NCBI GenBank assembly: GCA_003647035.1
Contig: QMMB01000107.1
Coordinates: 1 to 9,039 of the forward strand
DNA: 9,039 bases
From: Deltaproteobacteria bacterium
Lineage (GTDB): Bacteria > Myxococcota_A > Polyangia > Polyangiales > Houyiibacteriaceae
Reading direction: 5' to 3'
Below the pieces are notes generated by a model that saw only the letters and a program-made list of their open reading frames with translations, was not told the DNA's origin and made no database searches. Made by a program: the position numbers and the translations under genes. The first letter of the stretch is position 1. The number at the start of each line of letters is the position of its first letter. Below, piece after piece: positions 1-6,657 of this stretch.

Positions 1-866
1 CCGTTGACGACGAAGCCGCCCGAGAGCAGCCGGTTGTGAACGACGAACTCGTCGATGAACTTCTTGAGCGCGGGACCGGGCCAGGCGACGAAGCCCTCAC
101 CACCCAGGAACCGCCGCCGTGCCTCGCGTTTCTCGAGCGCCTGCCGGTCGTGCAACTTTCGGATGAAGTCCACGAGCTGGCCGACTTCTTTGTTGGCGGC
201 GAGAAGCTTGAAGCCAGTGCTCGTCAGAAAGCCGGGCAAGCCTTCGAGCTTGTCTATCGGCTTGTTGAGCGCGCCCTGGGCCAATTCGAAGATGCGGCCT
301 GCAACCGTGTCGTCGATCTTCGGGAGGTTCTTATGAATGTCGACCGGACTTCCGAACGTCACGAGCGAAGCGATGCCCTCGGACGCCCGGTACGCAGCCA
401 ACTGGTAGGCGAACATCCCTCCCTGCGAGTAACCGACGAGGTGCACATCATGGCCCGTCGTGTCGCGCAGCCAGTCGATGGAGTCGTTCACCGCGGTGAC
501 GTGATCGTCTAGGGTGCGTTTCATGCCGCCCTCCTCTTGCTCGGGAGAGCCGAAGTCGATGACCCAAACGTCGAGCCCCAATCGCGTCAACGCGGTGACG
601 CCGCTGATGTCGGGCGCGACATCGTAGATATCGGCCGTGACCATCAAGGGCGGAATCAACAGCAGCGGCGCTTCGACGGCCGGACGATGGCCGTCCCCTC
701 CGTAGCGTCGCAGCCGCGCGATGCCCAACTCATGGACGACCTTGTACGGCGCGTGCTGTGGATCGGTGAAATGGCCGAGCCTCGCGAGCTCGAGAGCGTT
801 TTCGGTGGCCATGGCGATGCGGCGAAAAGGCGCGCGCCAGCTTGGTTTTCGGCCCGTCCGTGCCAT
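1..866 (-). CDS. PhaC-like alpha/beta hydrolase (partial, C-terminus beyond window)
   Basis: The 288 visible residues form the N-terminal part of an alpha/beta-fold protein of the PHA synthase (PhaC)-like family. A helical lead-in containing ENALELARLG (about residues 22-31) is followed by a core strand LLLIPPLMV, then VWVIDFGSPE, then the nucleophile elbow GYSQGG with Ser147. Family PhaC enzymes normally carry Cys at the elbow (GxCxGG), so this is more likely a hydrolase or acyltransferase relative than a true polymer synthase. The FVAWPGPAL segment and the following helix also fit PhaC-type proteins. The catalytic Asp and His would lie beyond the edge. From memory, similar N-terminal domains occur in larger lipid-metabolism proteins, possibly fused to acyl-CoA synthetase domains; this cannot be tested here. 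The chosen start is ATG at 866, with GGG about 13 bases upstream. An in-frame ATG at 812 is an alternative and would widen the gap to the divergent neighbour. A cytoplasmic location is inferred, since no signal peptide is visible. Confidence 0.8.
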   Translation of the reverse strand, partial: MARTGRKPSWRAPFRRIAMATENALELARLGHFTDPQHAPYKVVHELGIARLRRYGGDGHRPAVEAPLLLIPPLMVTADIYDVAPDISGVTALTRLGLDVWVIDFGSPEQEEGGMKRTLDDHVTAVNDSIDWLRDTTGHDVHLVGYSQGGMFAYQLAAYRASEGIASLVTFGSPVDIHKNLPKIDDTVAGRIFELAQGALNKPIDKLEGLPGFLTSTGFKLLAANKEVGQLVDFIRKLHDRQALEKREARRRFLGGEGFVAWPGPALKKFIDEFVVHNRLLSGGFVVN

Positions 867-876
867 CGTTCGGATC

Positions 877-2724
877 GTGACCCTAGCACCCCCGTTCACC
901 GTGGACGAGCGCGTTGTGCTTCGGCGCATCAAGGACCTCCTCGTTCGACATCCCTACATCCGCGCCGACCTTGGCGGATCGGGACCGATCGCACGGACTC
1001 TCGAAGACGTGCTCAGCACGAGACTCGCGGTCTTGCACACGCAACGGGCGATTGCAGACGGTGAAAGTGCGGCGCTCCTCGGCAAGCTCCGCCATTGGGA
1101 AGCGCAGCTCGCGGACGCCGTGGTCGGCGAGGACGGCTCCGAAGAAGCGCGCCTTCGGTACCAGACCACGGTTCTGCTTCACCCAGAGCCGCATGCCCCA
1201 GGGGAGCGTGGCGCCACCGCCGCGAACGTCGCAAGCGCGATAGGCGCATGGGAACAGCTGCGCGACAAGCGCTCCGCTCGGACGATCCGTTCCAACCGCG
1301 TACAGCAGAACCGCGACTTCTTTCGCCACGGCGCCACGCTGCCTTTCTACTGGTGGCGCCGTCGACGGATTCGCAGATTTTTTCCCAACGTCATCCTCGA
1401 CGAGCCCGCACTGCGTGAGACCTTGTTCGCGATCGAGCAAATCGGCCCAATCGTCGACAACTTCGCTTTCAAGGGCGCGCGGGTCGCCCGGGGCTCGACA
1501 TCGGCCGCACTGGCGGACGTGGCGTTCTTATACATGCAGCTTGCCGACGAATTTCTCGACGAGCTAGCGACAGCAGCCGGCGGCCACGATGCCGCGGGCC
1601 GTCTGCTTCAGACGGTCTACCGCGACGATACCTCCGAGCGTCCGCTATGCGATCTTTCCCTCGCTCATCTCCGGGAGGCCGGCATCGACCCGGACGCTCA
1701 CACCACGAAATTTGGGCTCAGCCTATCGACGCTCTTCGAGGCACTCGACGAACTGTCGGCCACAATCGATGCCCTCCTCGCAAACGCGGACGGCGCGATC
1801 GTACACGCCACGCATCTCTTCTTGCACCATTGCTTCCAGACCTACCTAGACGAGGCCGCGCTGTGCGCGGCTGCGCCCGGGCAGCGCGTCGACCAGATGC
1901 GCCTCCAAGACGCGGCATGGCACTTCTATCGCAAGAACAACATGGTCATGATGCTCTGGCTCGATCTGCGCGCGCGTCTGCTTGGGCTCGAGCCCGCACA
2001 ACACGTGACGGTGATTCGCCGGTGGGGGTATCTCCTGTCGGCGTTCCAGATTTTCGATGACTTGAAGGACATCGCACTCGATCTCGGAAAGCAACCGAGC
2101 TACCCGCTTCAAATCGCTTCAAACGACTTCCCCGAGGAGTTCGCCTGGCTCGAACAGCGCTTCGGTGGAGCAAGGCTCGCCGTCACCCGTGACGAGGTGC
2201 TGGAAGTGACCCTCCGAGCAAGCGGAACCGTCCAGCAGTGCATGCGCTGGAGTCGGCTCATCGCGCTCGCTCACTTCGATAACGCACTGCTCTACGCGTC
2301 GGACCAGCGGTGGCGCAAGAGCTGGACCCAGCGCCGCAACTCGTTCAACCCGCGCGGAGGAAGCACGTCCCCGATGCGCGTACACGCGGTAGACCGCCTG
2401 GTCCACGCGTTGTTGGCGACGCGGGGCACCGATTCAGTGCCCGCGGTGGACGACGAGCAGCTCGCCTTTGCGCTCGACGCAAGCGCGTACGAAGGCTCAT
2501 GGCGGATCTATCTGACACTGTTCCCGAACATTCGGGCGATCTATCGGTTCGCGACACTGAGAATGTGGATGACGGACCCCGAGAAGGCGCAGGTAGCGCG
2601 GCAACTTCTTCGCCGATACCCTCGCGCGCGAGCAAACGCGTTAGTCGGCCTCGTCGATACTGATGTCGACCATCAAGTCACCGGCGATCGCCTCGAGGCT
2701 TTCTCGAAGCTGATCGAGGTCTAG
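877..2724 (+). CDS. class I isoprenoid synthase-like all-alpha protein
   Basis: This protein of about 615 residues is rich in predicted helices. It has hallmarks of class I trans-isoprenoid enzymes, which ionise or condense allylic diphosphates using Mg2+ held by two Asp-rich motifs. ADEFLDE (Asp224, Glu225, Asp228) sits where the first motif is expected. AFQIFDDLKD (Asp394, Asp395, Asp398) followed by LGKQP closely resembles the second motif of polyprenyl synthases (FQIxDDxxD...GK). YRKNNM with Lys353 lies about 40 residues before it, like the conserved Lys-Thr of farnesyl diphosphate synthase. The first motif is acidic but not DDxxD, and the protein is about twice the usual 300-350 residues; the first 200 residues match nothing I recognise and include a basic patch (about 161-167, WRRRRIRR). 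Product and chain length cannot be read from sequence. The frame is open from 721, but that stretch is antisense to the hydrolase gene, so GTG at 877 is preferred; GTG at 901 is also possible. No strong ribosome site is visible. The last 84 bases overlap the convergent ACT gene. Confidence 0.65.
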   Translation: MTLAPPFTVDERVVLRRIKDLLVRHPYIRADLGGSGPIARTLEDVLSTRLAVLHTQRAIADGESAALLGKLRHWEAQLADAVVGEDGSEEARLRYQTTVLLHPEPHAPGERGATAANVASAIGAWEQLRDKRSARTIRSNRVQQNRDFFRHGATLPFYWWRRRRIRRFFPNVILDEPALRETLFAIEQIGPIVDNFAFKGARVARGSTSAALADVAFLYMQLADEFLDELATAAGGHDAAGRLLQTVYRDDTSERPLCDLSLAHLREAGIDPDAHTTKFGLSLSTLFEALDELSATIDALLANADGAIVHATHLFLHHCFQTYLDEAALCAAAPGQRVDQMRLQDAAWHFYRKNNMVMMLWLDLRARLLGLEPAQHVTVIRRWGYLLSAFQIFDDLKDIALDLGKQPSYPLQIASNDFPEEFAWLEQRFGGARLAVTRDEVLEVTLRASGTVQQCMRWSRLIALAHFDNALLYASDQRWRKSWTQRRNSFNPRGGSTSPMRVHAVDRLVHALLATRGTDSVPAVDDEQLAFALDASAYEGSWRIYLTLFPNIRAIYRFATLRMWMTDPEKAQVARQLLRRYPRARANALVGLVDTDVDHQVTGDRLEAFSKLIEV

Positions 2725-3159
2725 GCTCTTCGGCGCGCGAAGCTTGGCCGTCGCCTTGAACAAGGTATCGCCGGACCAGGGCGCTCCATCGCACTCGGTG
2801 TTCAGCTCGTCGACGTTGACGCCACGTGCGGCGAGCGCCTCGGAGATCTTATGAACGATGCCGGGGCGGTCGCTGCCGATCAGATCGAGCAGAATCACGG
2901 AACCGACTTCGACCGTGTCTTCGACACCGCGCTCCACCACGACGCGGAGCCCGTCCGACCGGAGGGCCTCGAGCGCGTCCGACAGTGCCTCGACTCCCGC
3001 TTCGGGCACGCTCGCGCGAAGAATCCCCGCGAACTGGCCAGCCAATCGAGACATCCGGCTCTCCACCCAACTGCCGCCTTGCGCCTCGATTGCCGCCGAC
3101 ACCGACTCCACCAACCCGGGCCGGTCCTTCCCGATCACAGTGACAACAAGCGACTCCAT
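2641..3159 (-). CDS. GcvR-like protein with two ACT domains
   Basis: This 172-residue protein consists of two tandem ACT domains, small ligand-binding folds that usually sense amino acids. ACT1 covers about residues 4-75 and has the GKDRPGL turn (Asp12-Leu16). ACT2 covers about 87-168 and has the matching GSDRPGI turn (Asp97-Ile101). The same length and layout occur in GcvR, the E. coli glycine cleavage repressor (about 190 residues), which acts by binding GcvA rather than DNA. No DNA-binding or catalytic domain is visible, so a protein-protein regulatory role is inferred and the ligand is unknown; glycine or serine would fit the family. An upstream GTG at 3168 extends the frame by three residues, but ATG at 3159 is chosen because of ribosome-site spacing. 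It is divergent from the aminotransferase and convergent with the isoprenoid-like gene. Confidence 0.85.
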   Translation of the reverse strand: MESLVVTVIGKDRPGLVESVSAAIEAQGGSWVESRMSRLAGQFAGILRASVPEAGVEALSDALEALRSDGLRVVVERGVEDTVEVGSVILLDLIGSDRPGIVHKISEALAARGVNVDELNTECDGAPWSGDTLFKATAKLRAPKSLDLDQLRESLEAIAGDLMVDISIDEAD

Positions 3160-3169
3160 AGAGGACACT

Positions 3170-3173
3170 CTCC
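3170..3173 (-). promoter_or_regulatory. ribosome binding site of the ACT gene
   Basis: On the minus strand, AGGGAG spans 3175-3170, with its GGAG core at 3173-3170. The core lies 10 bases before ATG at 3159 but only one base before GTG at 3168. The GTG would be too close for normal initiation, so this site decides for the ATG start. Confidence 0.55.
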
Positions 3174-3200
3174 CTACCCGTAATCACCCGACATTCCAAT

Positions 3201-3259
3201 GCTTTTCAGGCAAAGATCCCGCCGCGCGGCCGACCGGTTGGAATCTTTACCTGAGAAGC
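3201..3259. repeat. 20-bp imperfect inverted repeat between divergent genes
   Basis: The left arm GCTTTTCAGGCAAAGATCCC (3201-3220) is matched by the reverse complement of 3240-3259, GCTTCTCAGGTAAAGATTCC. The arms agree at 17 of 20 positions and all three differences are C/T transitions. The 19-base loop is GC-rich and contains the palindrome GCCGCGCGGC (3221-3230). As RNA, the minus strand pairs best (17 Watson-Crick pairs, two G-U, one mismatch); the plus strand has two mismatches. Depending on transcription starts, it could lie in the leader of the ACT gene or of the aminotransferase, or act as a DNA operator between them. There is no U-run, so it is not a typical terminator. Confidence 0.75.
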
Positions 3260-3299
3260 GGCTAGATCTCAGGGAGTTAGGACCGTAGAGCCTGTCCCC

Positions 3300-4442
3300 A
3301 TGTTCGCGAAGCGTACGCAGGAGGTGGAGCCGTTCCTTGCCATGGAGGTTATGGAGCGCGGGATGGCGATGGCACGGGCCGGGACGCCGATCGTTCAGCT
3401 TGGGGTCGGGGAGCCGAACTTCGATGCGCCGCCGGCTGCGGTTCAGGCTGCGGTCGATTCGTTGGTGTCGGGGGAGACCCACTACACCGACAGCCGAGGC
3501 CTGTTCGTCTTGCGCGAGGCGATCGCTCAGGACTGCGAGAAGCGGCGCGGAGTTGCGGTGGACCCGGACCGGGTCGTGGTCACCAGCGGAACCTCCCCCG
3601 CGATCCTGTTGTGCTTGAACCTGTTGGTGGACCCCGGCGATGAGGTGATCCTCGCGACACCGCACTACCCTTGTTATCCGAACATGATCGCCGCCTGCGG
3701 CGGCAAGACGGTTCTGGTGCCGACCGGACCCGACGACGGCTTCGTGATGGACGTCACCAAGGTGAGAGCTGCGATCACGCCGAGAACCCGCGCGATCTTT
3801 CTCGCGTCACCCGCCAACCCGACGGGCGCCGTTCAGCCCAAGGAAGTCGTGGAAGAGCTCAGCAGCCTTGGTATTCCAATCCTGTCTGACGAAATCTACG
3901 GCGGGCTCACGTACGACGGCGCGCACGTGACCTCCCCGATGGGTCTCACCGACCACTGCTACCTGCTCGATGGGTTTTCGAAGCGCTACGCGATGACCGG
4001 GTTTCGTCTGGGCTACCTCATCGCTCCCGAAGTAGCGATGCGCCCTTTGCAAAGCCTGATGCAGAGCTTCTTCATCTCGACGTCGCAGTTCGTTCAGCAG
4101 GCCGGCATCGCGGCGTTGGCCCACGGCGCGGCGCAGGTCGAACACATGCGCCAGCAGTACGCCATACGCAGGCGTATTCTGGTCGATGGCCTACGGGACA
4201 TGGGCTTGTCGATCCCCATCGACCCGCCGGGCGCGTTCTACGCACTGGTGGACATGCGTCACTTCGAGCGCGACTCGCTGACGCTGTCGTTCGACATTCT
4301 CGACAAGGCCCACGTGGCGACCGGGCCGGGGCGAGACTTTGGAGAGGCCGCCGAAGGATTCATTCGCTTCAGCTTCGCGACGTCGCGGGAGGACATCGAA
4401 GAAGGCTTGCGCCGACTGGCACGCGCTCTGCCCGAGCTCTGA
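3300..4442 (+). CDS. class I/II PLP-dependent aminotransferase
   Basis: This complete 380-residue fold-type I aminotransferase moves an amino group between an amino acid and a 2-oxo acid using pyridoxal phosphate in the cytoplasm. The N-terminal LGVGEPNFD segment fits substrate-binding residues of the aspartate aminotransferase superfamily. VTSGTSPA (about residues 98-105) contributes to phosphate binding. SPANPTG holds the cofactor-contacting Asn173, SDEIYGG holds Asp197 (pyridine nitrogen) and Tyr200, and FSKRYAMTGFRLGY carries the Schiff-base Lys228 with Arg236. Arg356 in IRFSFATS is the likely alpha-carboxylate-binding arginine. Length is normal for the subfamily. The substrate cannot be fixed from sequence; aspartate, alanine or aromatic specificity are all possible. 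The start is ATG at 3300, with only weak purine stretches upstream. It is divergent from the ACT regulator, which may hint at linked amino-acid control, and it ends three bases from the ligA stop on the other strand. Confidence 0.93.
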   Translation: MFAKRTQEVEPFLAMEVMERGMAMARAGTPIVQLGVGEPNFDAPPAAVQAAVDSLVSGETHYTDSRGLFVLREAIAQDCEKRRGVAVDPDRVVVTSGTSPAILLCLNLLVDPGDEVILATPHYPCYPNMIAACGGKTVLVPTGPDDGFVMDVTKVRAAITPRTRAIFLASPANPTGAVQPKEVVEELSSLGIPILSDEIYGGLTYDGAHVTSPMGLTDHCYLLDGFSKRYAMTGFRLGYLIAPEVAMRPLQSLMQSFFISTSQFVQQAGIAALAHGAAQVEHMRQQYAIRRRILVDGLRDMGLSIPIDPPGAFYALVDMRHFERDSLTLSFDILDKAHVATGPGRDFGEAAEGFIRFSFATSREDIEEGLRRLARALPEL

Positions 4443-4445
4443 CCA

Positions 4446-6530
4446 TCAGTCCGCATCACCGAGAAGCGCGAGAAGCGCCGCTTCATCGATGATGGTGACG
4501 CCGAGCGCCTGCGCCTTTTCGTGCTTGCTTCCAGGGTCGTCTCCCGCAACCACGTAGTCGGTCTTCTTCGACACCGAGCCCGACACCTTGCCGCCCGCCG
4601 CCTTGACGCGTTTCGTTGCCTCGGTGCGGCTCAGCGTGGGCAACGCCCCCGTCAGCACGAAGGTCTTGCCGGAGACTTCAGCGACCTCGCGCACATCGGA
4701 CGCTCGGACGCTGAGGCTCACCGCGACATCGGCCAGGCCGGTGAACACCTTTCGGACGGCCGGCGAATGGAGCTCGTGAAAGATGCTGTCGGCGCTCTTG
4801 CGTGCGAGCCCCTCTACCGCACCACGCTCCGAAGACTTCGCTGGCGCCACGGTTTCGACGGCCTCTTCGTCTTCGGCCACGTATCGCGCCGCAAATTCCA
4901 AGAGTCCATCTGCGGTCCTGAAATAGGCAGCGAGGTCCTCGGCCATCGTCTCGCCCACGTGGCGAATCGCCAGTCCGTTCAACACCCGGCCGAGACCGCG
5001 TGCCTTGGCCGCCTCGAGACCAGCCTTCACCCGCTCGGCGCTCTTCTCACCCATCCGATCGAGCTCCGCGAGCTCCTCCACGTCGAGACGAAACAAATCG
5101 TCCGGCGAGCGAACACCGAGCTTGTCGACCACCTGATCGACGAGGACCTCGCCCATCCCGTCGATATCCATCGCTCTTCGGCTGGCGAAATGACGGAGCC
5201 GCTCACGGACCTGGGCCGGACAGGTGGGGTTGGGACAGTAGACGAAAATCTCTTCGCTCACTGCGTCCGTCCCGCATGTCGGGCAGACATTCGGTGGCAC
5301 GAAGCGCTTCGCTCCCCGCTTGCGCTTGCTCTTGTCGACCTCGACGACCTGGGGAATGATCTCGCCGGCCTTTTCGACCAACACAGTGTCGCCGACTCGC
5401 ACGTCCTTACGCTCGAGTTCGACGAAGTTGTGCAGTGAAGCGCGGCTCACCGTCGTCCCCGACACGAACACCGGGTCTAAGATCGCGACCGGCGTCAGCT
5501 TCCCCGACTTCCCCACGGACACTTCGATGCCGAGGAGCTTGGTGGGCTTGCGCTCCGGCGGAAATTTGTACGCGATGCCCCAATGCGGGTGATGCCCGGT
5601 CGCGCCGAGTCGCGCGTACATACCGAGGTCGTCGAGCTTGATCACCATCCCGTCAATGTCGTAGTTCAGCGTGCCACGGCGCGCCTGGTAGTCCTCGCAG
5701 TACTGAAGCGCCGCCTCTTCAGAGACGGTCTGAAACACTTCACTCAGGTACACATCGGCGCCGCGGTCCGCCAACCACTGCAACGTCTCGCTCTGGGTCG
5801 GCGGAAGCGTCGCCTCGCCGTCCCACGCGACCTGATAGAAGAACGATCGAATTCCGGTCTCTTCGAGGCCTACCGGATCCTTTCGTTTCATCATGCCAGC
5901 GCAACCATTTCGCGGATTGATCAACGGCTTGTCCAGCGTCGCATTGAAGCGCGCGAACTCGCTAAGCGGCCAGTAGAGCTCGCCACGGATTTCGATCTCT
6001 CCCTTGCCAGCCTTCGGAAGCTTCGTCGGCACTGTGCCGAGCCTGGCCACCTGTTGGGTGATGACATCTCCCTTGTGCCCATCGCCCCGGGTCACCGCGC
6101 GACGCAGCACGCCTCCGGCATAGAGAAGCGACACCGAAATGCCATCGACCTTGGGCTCGACGATGGTCGGGAGCACCTCGACTTCCAACTCTTTGCGACG
6201 GCGGCGAAACCACGCGGACAGCTGATCGGCAAGCGGCATGGGCTCGCCCGCACTGTCCCGCCGATTCGGCGACAGCTTCTCGAGTGACAACATCGGCACC
6301 CGGTGCTCCACCGTTTCGAACCCCGCGGTGTGATCCTGCCCCGGCTCGGCATCGATCCGCTCCGACGCGTCGATGCCCAACGAATCAGCAAGCTCCCGAT
6401 ACCGCTCGACCAAGTCATCGAACGCCCCATCGGTGATCTCGGGAGCCCCCGCCCGATACGCCGCCTCGTGATACCGAATCTGCCCGGCGAGCTCCTTCAG
6501 CTCCACTTCCGCCCGCACCCGGTCACCCAT
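4446..6530 (-). CDS. ligA: NAD+-dependent DNA ligase LigA, divergent
   Basis: LigA seals DNA nicks in replication and repair, using NAD+ to adenylate itself and then the 5' phosphate. Residue numbers here count from an upstream in-frame TTG at 6536; subtract 2 for the ATG start chosen at 6530, which gives 694 residues (E. coli has 671). Domains run in the usual order. Ia (NMN binding) is followed by the adenylation domain with EPKVDG (Lys129), TRGDG (Arg150), RGE (Glu186), IDGMVIK (Lys300) and AYKFP (Lys324). An OB fold containing GDTVLVEKAGEIIPQ follows. The zinc finger has Cys418, 421, 434 and 439. Helix-hairpin-helix repeats with MDIDGMG and LDRMGEKSA come next, and a C-terminal BRCT domain (about 620-692) starts at SGKTFVLTG. 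Oddities are Arg28 for E. coli His23, Phe39 for Tyr35 and Lys217 for Arg208. An extra linker lies around 550-610. It could be the housekeeping ligase of a divergent lineage or a second paralogue. Confidence 0.95.
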   Translation of the reverse strand: MGDRVRAEVELKELAGQIRYHEAAYRAGAPEITDGAFDDLVERYRELADSLGIDASERIDAEPGQDHTAGFETVEHRVPMLSLEKLSPNRRDSAGEPMPLADQLSAWFRRRRKELEVEVLPTIVEPKVDGISVSLLYAGGVLRRAVTRGDGHKGDVITQQVARLGTVPTKLPKAGKGEIEIRGELYWPLSEFARFNATLDKPLINPRNGCAGMMKRKDPVGLEETGIRSFFYQVAWDGEATLPPTQSETLQWLADRGADVYLSEVFQTVSEEAALQYCEDYQARRGTLNYDIDGMVIKLDDLGMYARLGATGHHPHWGIAYKFPPERKPTKLLGIEVSVGKSGKLTPVAILDPVFVSGTTVSRASLHNFVELERKDVRVGDTVLVEKAGEIIPQVVEVDKSKRKRGAKRFVPPNVCPTCGTDAVSEEIFVYCPNPTCPAQVRERLRHFASRRAMDIDGMGEVLVDQVVDKLGVRSPDDLFRLDVEELAELDRMGEKSAERVKAGLEAAKARGLGRVLNGLAIRHVGETMAEDLAAYFRTADGLLEFAARYVAEDEEAVETVAPAKSSERGAVEGLARKSADSIFHELHSPAVRKVFTGLADVAVSLSVRASDVREVAEVSGKTFVLTGALPTLSRTEATKRVKAAGGKVSGSVSKKTDYVVAGDDPGSKHEKAQALGVTIIDEAALLALLGDAD

Positions 6531-6537
6531 CCCCAAA

Positions 6538-6541
6538 CCTT
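6538..6541 (-). promoter_or_regulatory. ribosome binding site of ligA
   Basis: AAGG on the minus strand lies seven bases before ATG at 6530. Its spacing to the alternative TTG at 6536 is only one base. This favours the ATG as the translation start. Confidence 0.5.
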
Positions 6542-6546
6542 GCCAG

Positions 6547-6594
6547 AATTAGCCTGTTTCAAAAGGGGTCTGACCCCTTTTAGAAGTCCTAATT
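6547..6594. repeat. REP-like palindromic hairpin between ligA and the kinase gene
   Basis: A perfect inverted repeat, AAAAGGGGTC (6561-6570) against GACCCCTTTT (6572-6581), is centred on one base. It is nested inside a second pair of arms, AATTAG (6547-6552) and CTAATT (6589-6594). The structure begins 16 bases upstream of the ligA ATG and 63 bases before the kinase ATG, so it precedes both genes and cannot end either one. From memory, GGGGTCAGACCCC-type palindromes are scattered in many bacterial genomes, sometimes near REP-associated tyrosine transposases; no transposase is present here. Alternatives are a leader hairpin or attenuator in the ligA mRNA (on that strand the stem is followed by four U), or a protein-binding site. 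Confidence 0.7.
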
Positions 6595-6657
6595 TGTCGT
6601 CTTTTTGGGTGATGTTGTGACAATTGGGTCCCGCTAGGGCAGCTTGTTTAGTTGGGG

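Noticed and set aside
721..876. Upstream extension of the isoprenoid-like frame to ATG 721
   Set aside because: The extension would be encoded opposite the hydrolase N-terminus, and its residues do not look like a domain. GTG at 877 or 901 avoids this.
36..1064. Plus-strand frames at 36-512 and 537-1064
   Set aside because: They are antisense to the PhaC-like hydrolase, which has a clear nucleophile elbow and core strands. They have no family signal of their own.
3181..3299. Full glycine riboswitch in the ACT/aminotransferase spacer
   Set aside because: Only a TCAGGYAAA-like core is seen. The conserved GCCGAAGG segment and the closing P1 stem are not present in the bases next to it on either strand.
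4521..5438. 305-codon plus-strand open frame antisense to ligA
   Set aside because: It lies wholly within a well-supported ligA, its translation shows no recognisable domain, and its length is expected from high GC. The 5583-6287 frame is rejected for the same reason.
6595..6657. Sigma70-type promoters for ligA or the kinase
   Set aside because: TTGTCA on the minus strand (6623-6618) resembles a -35 box, but the best -10 candidate matches only about three of six positions. On the plus strand, TTTAGT next to the start codon is too close to ATG 6658.
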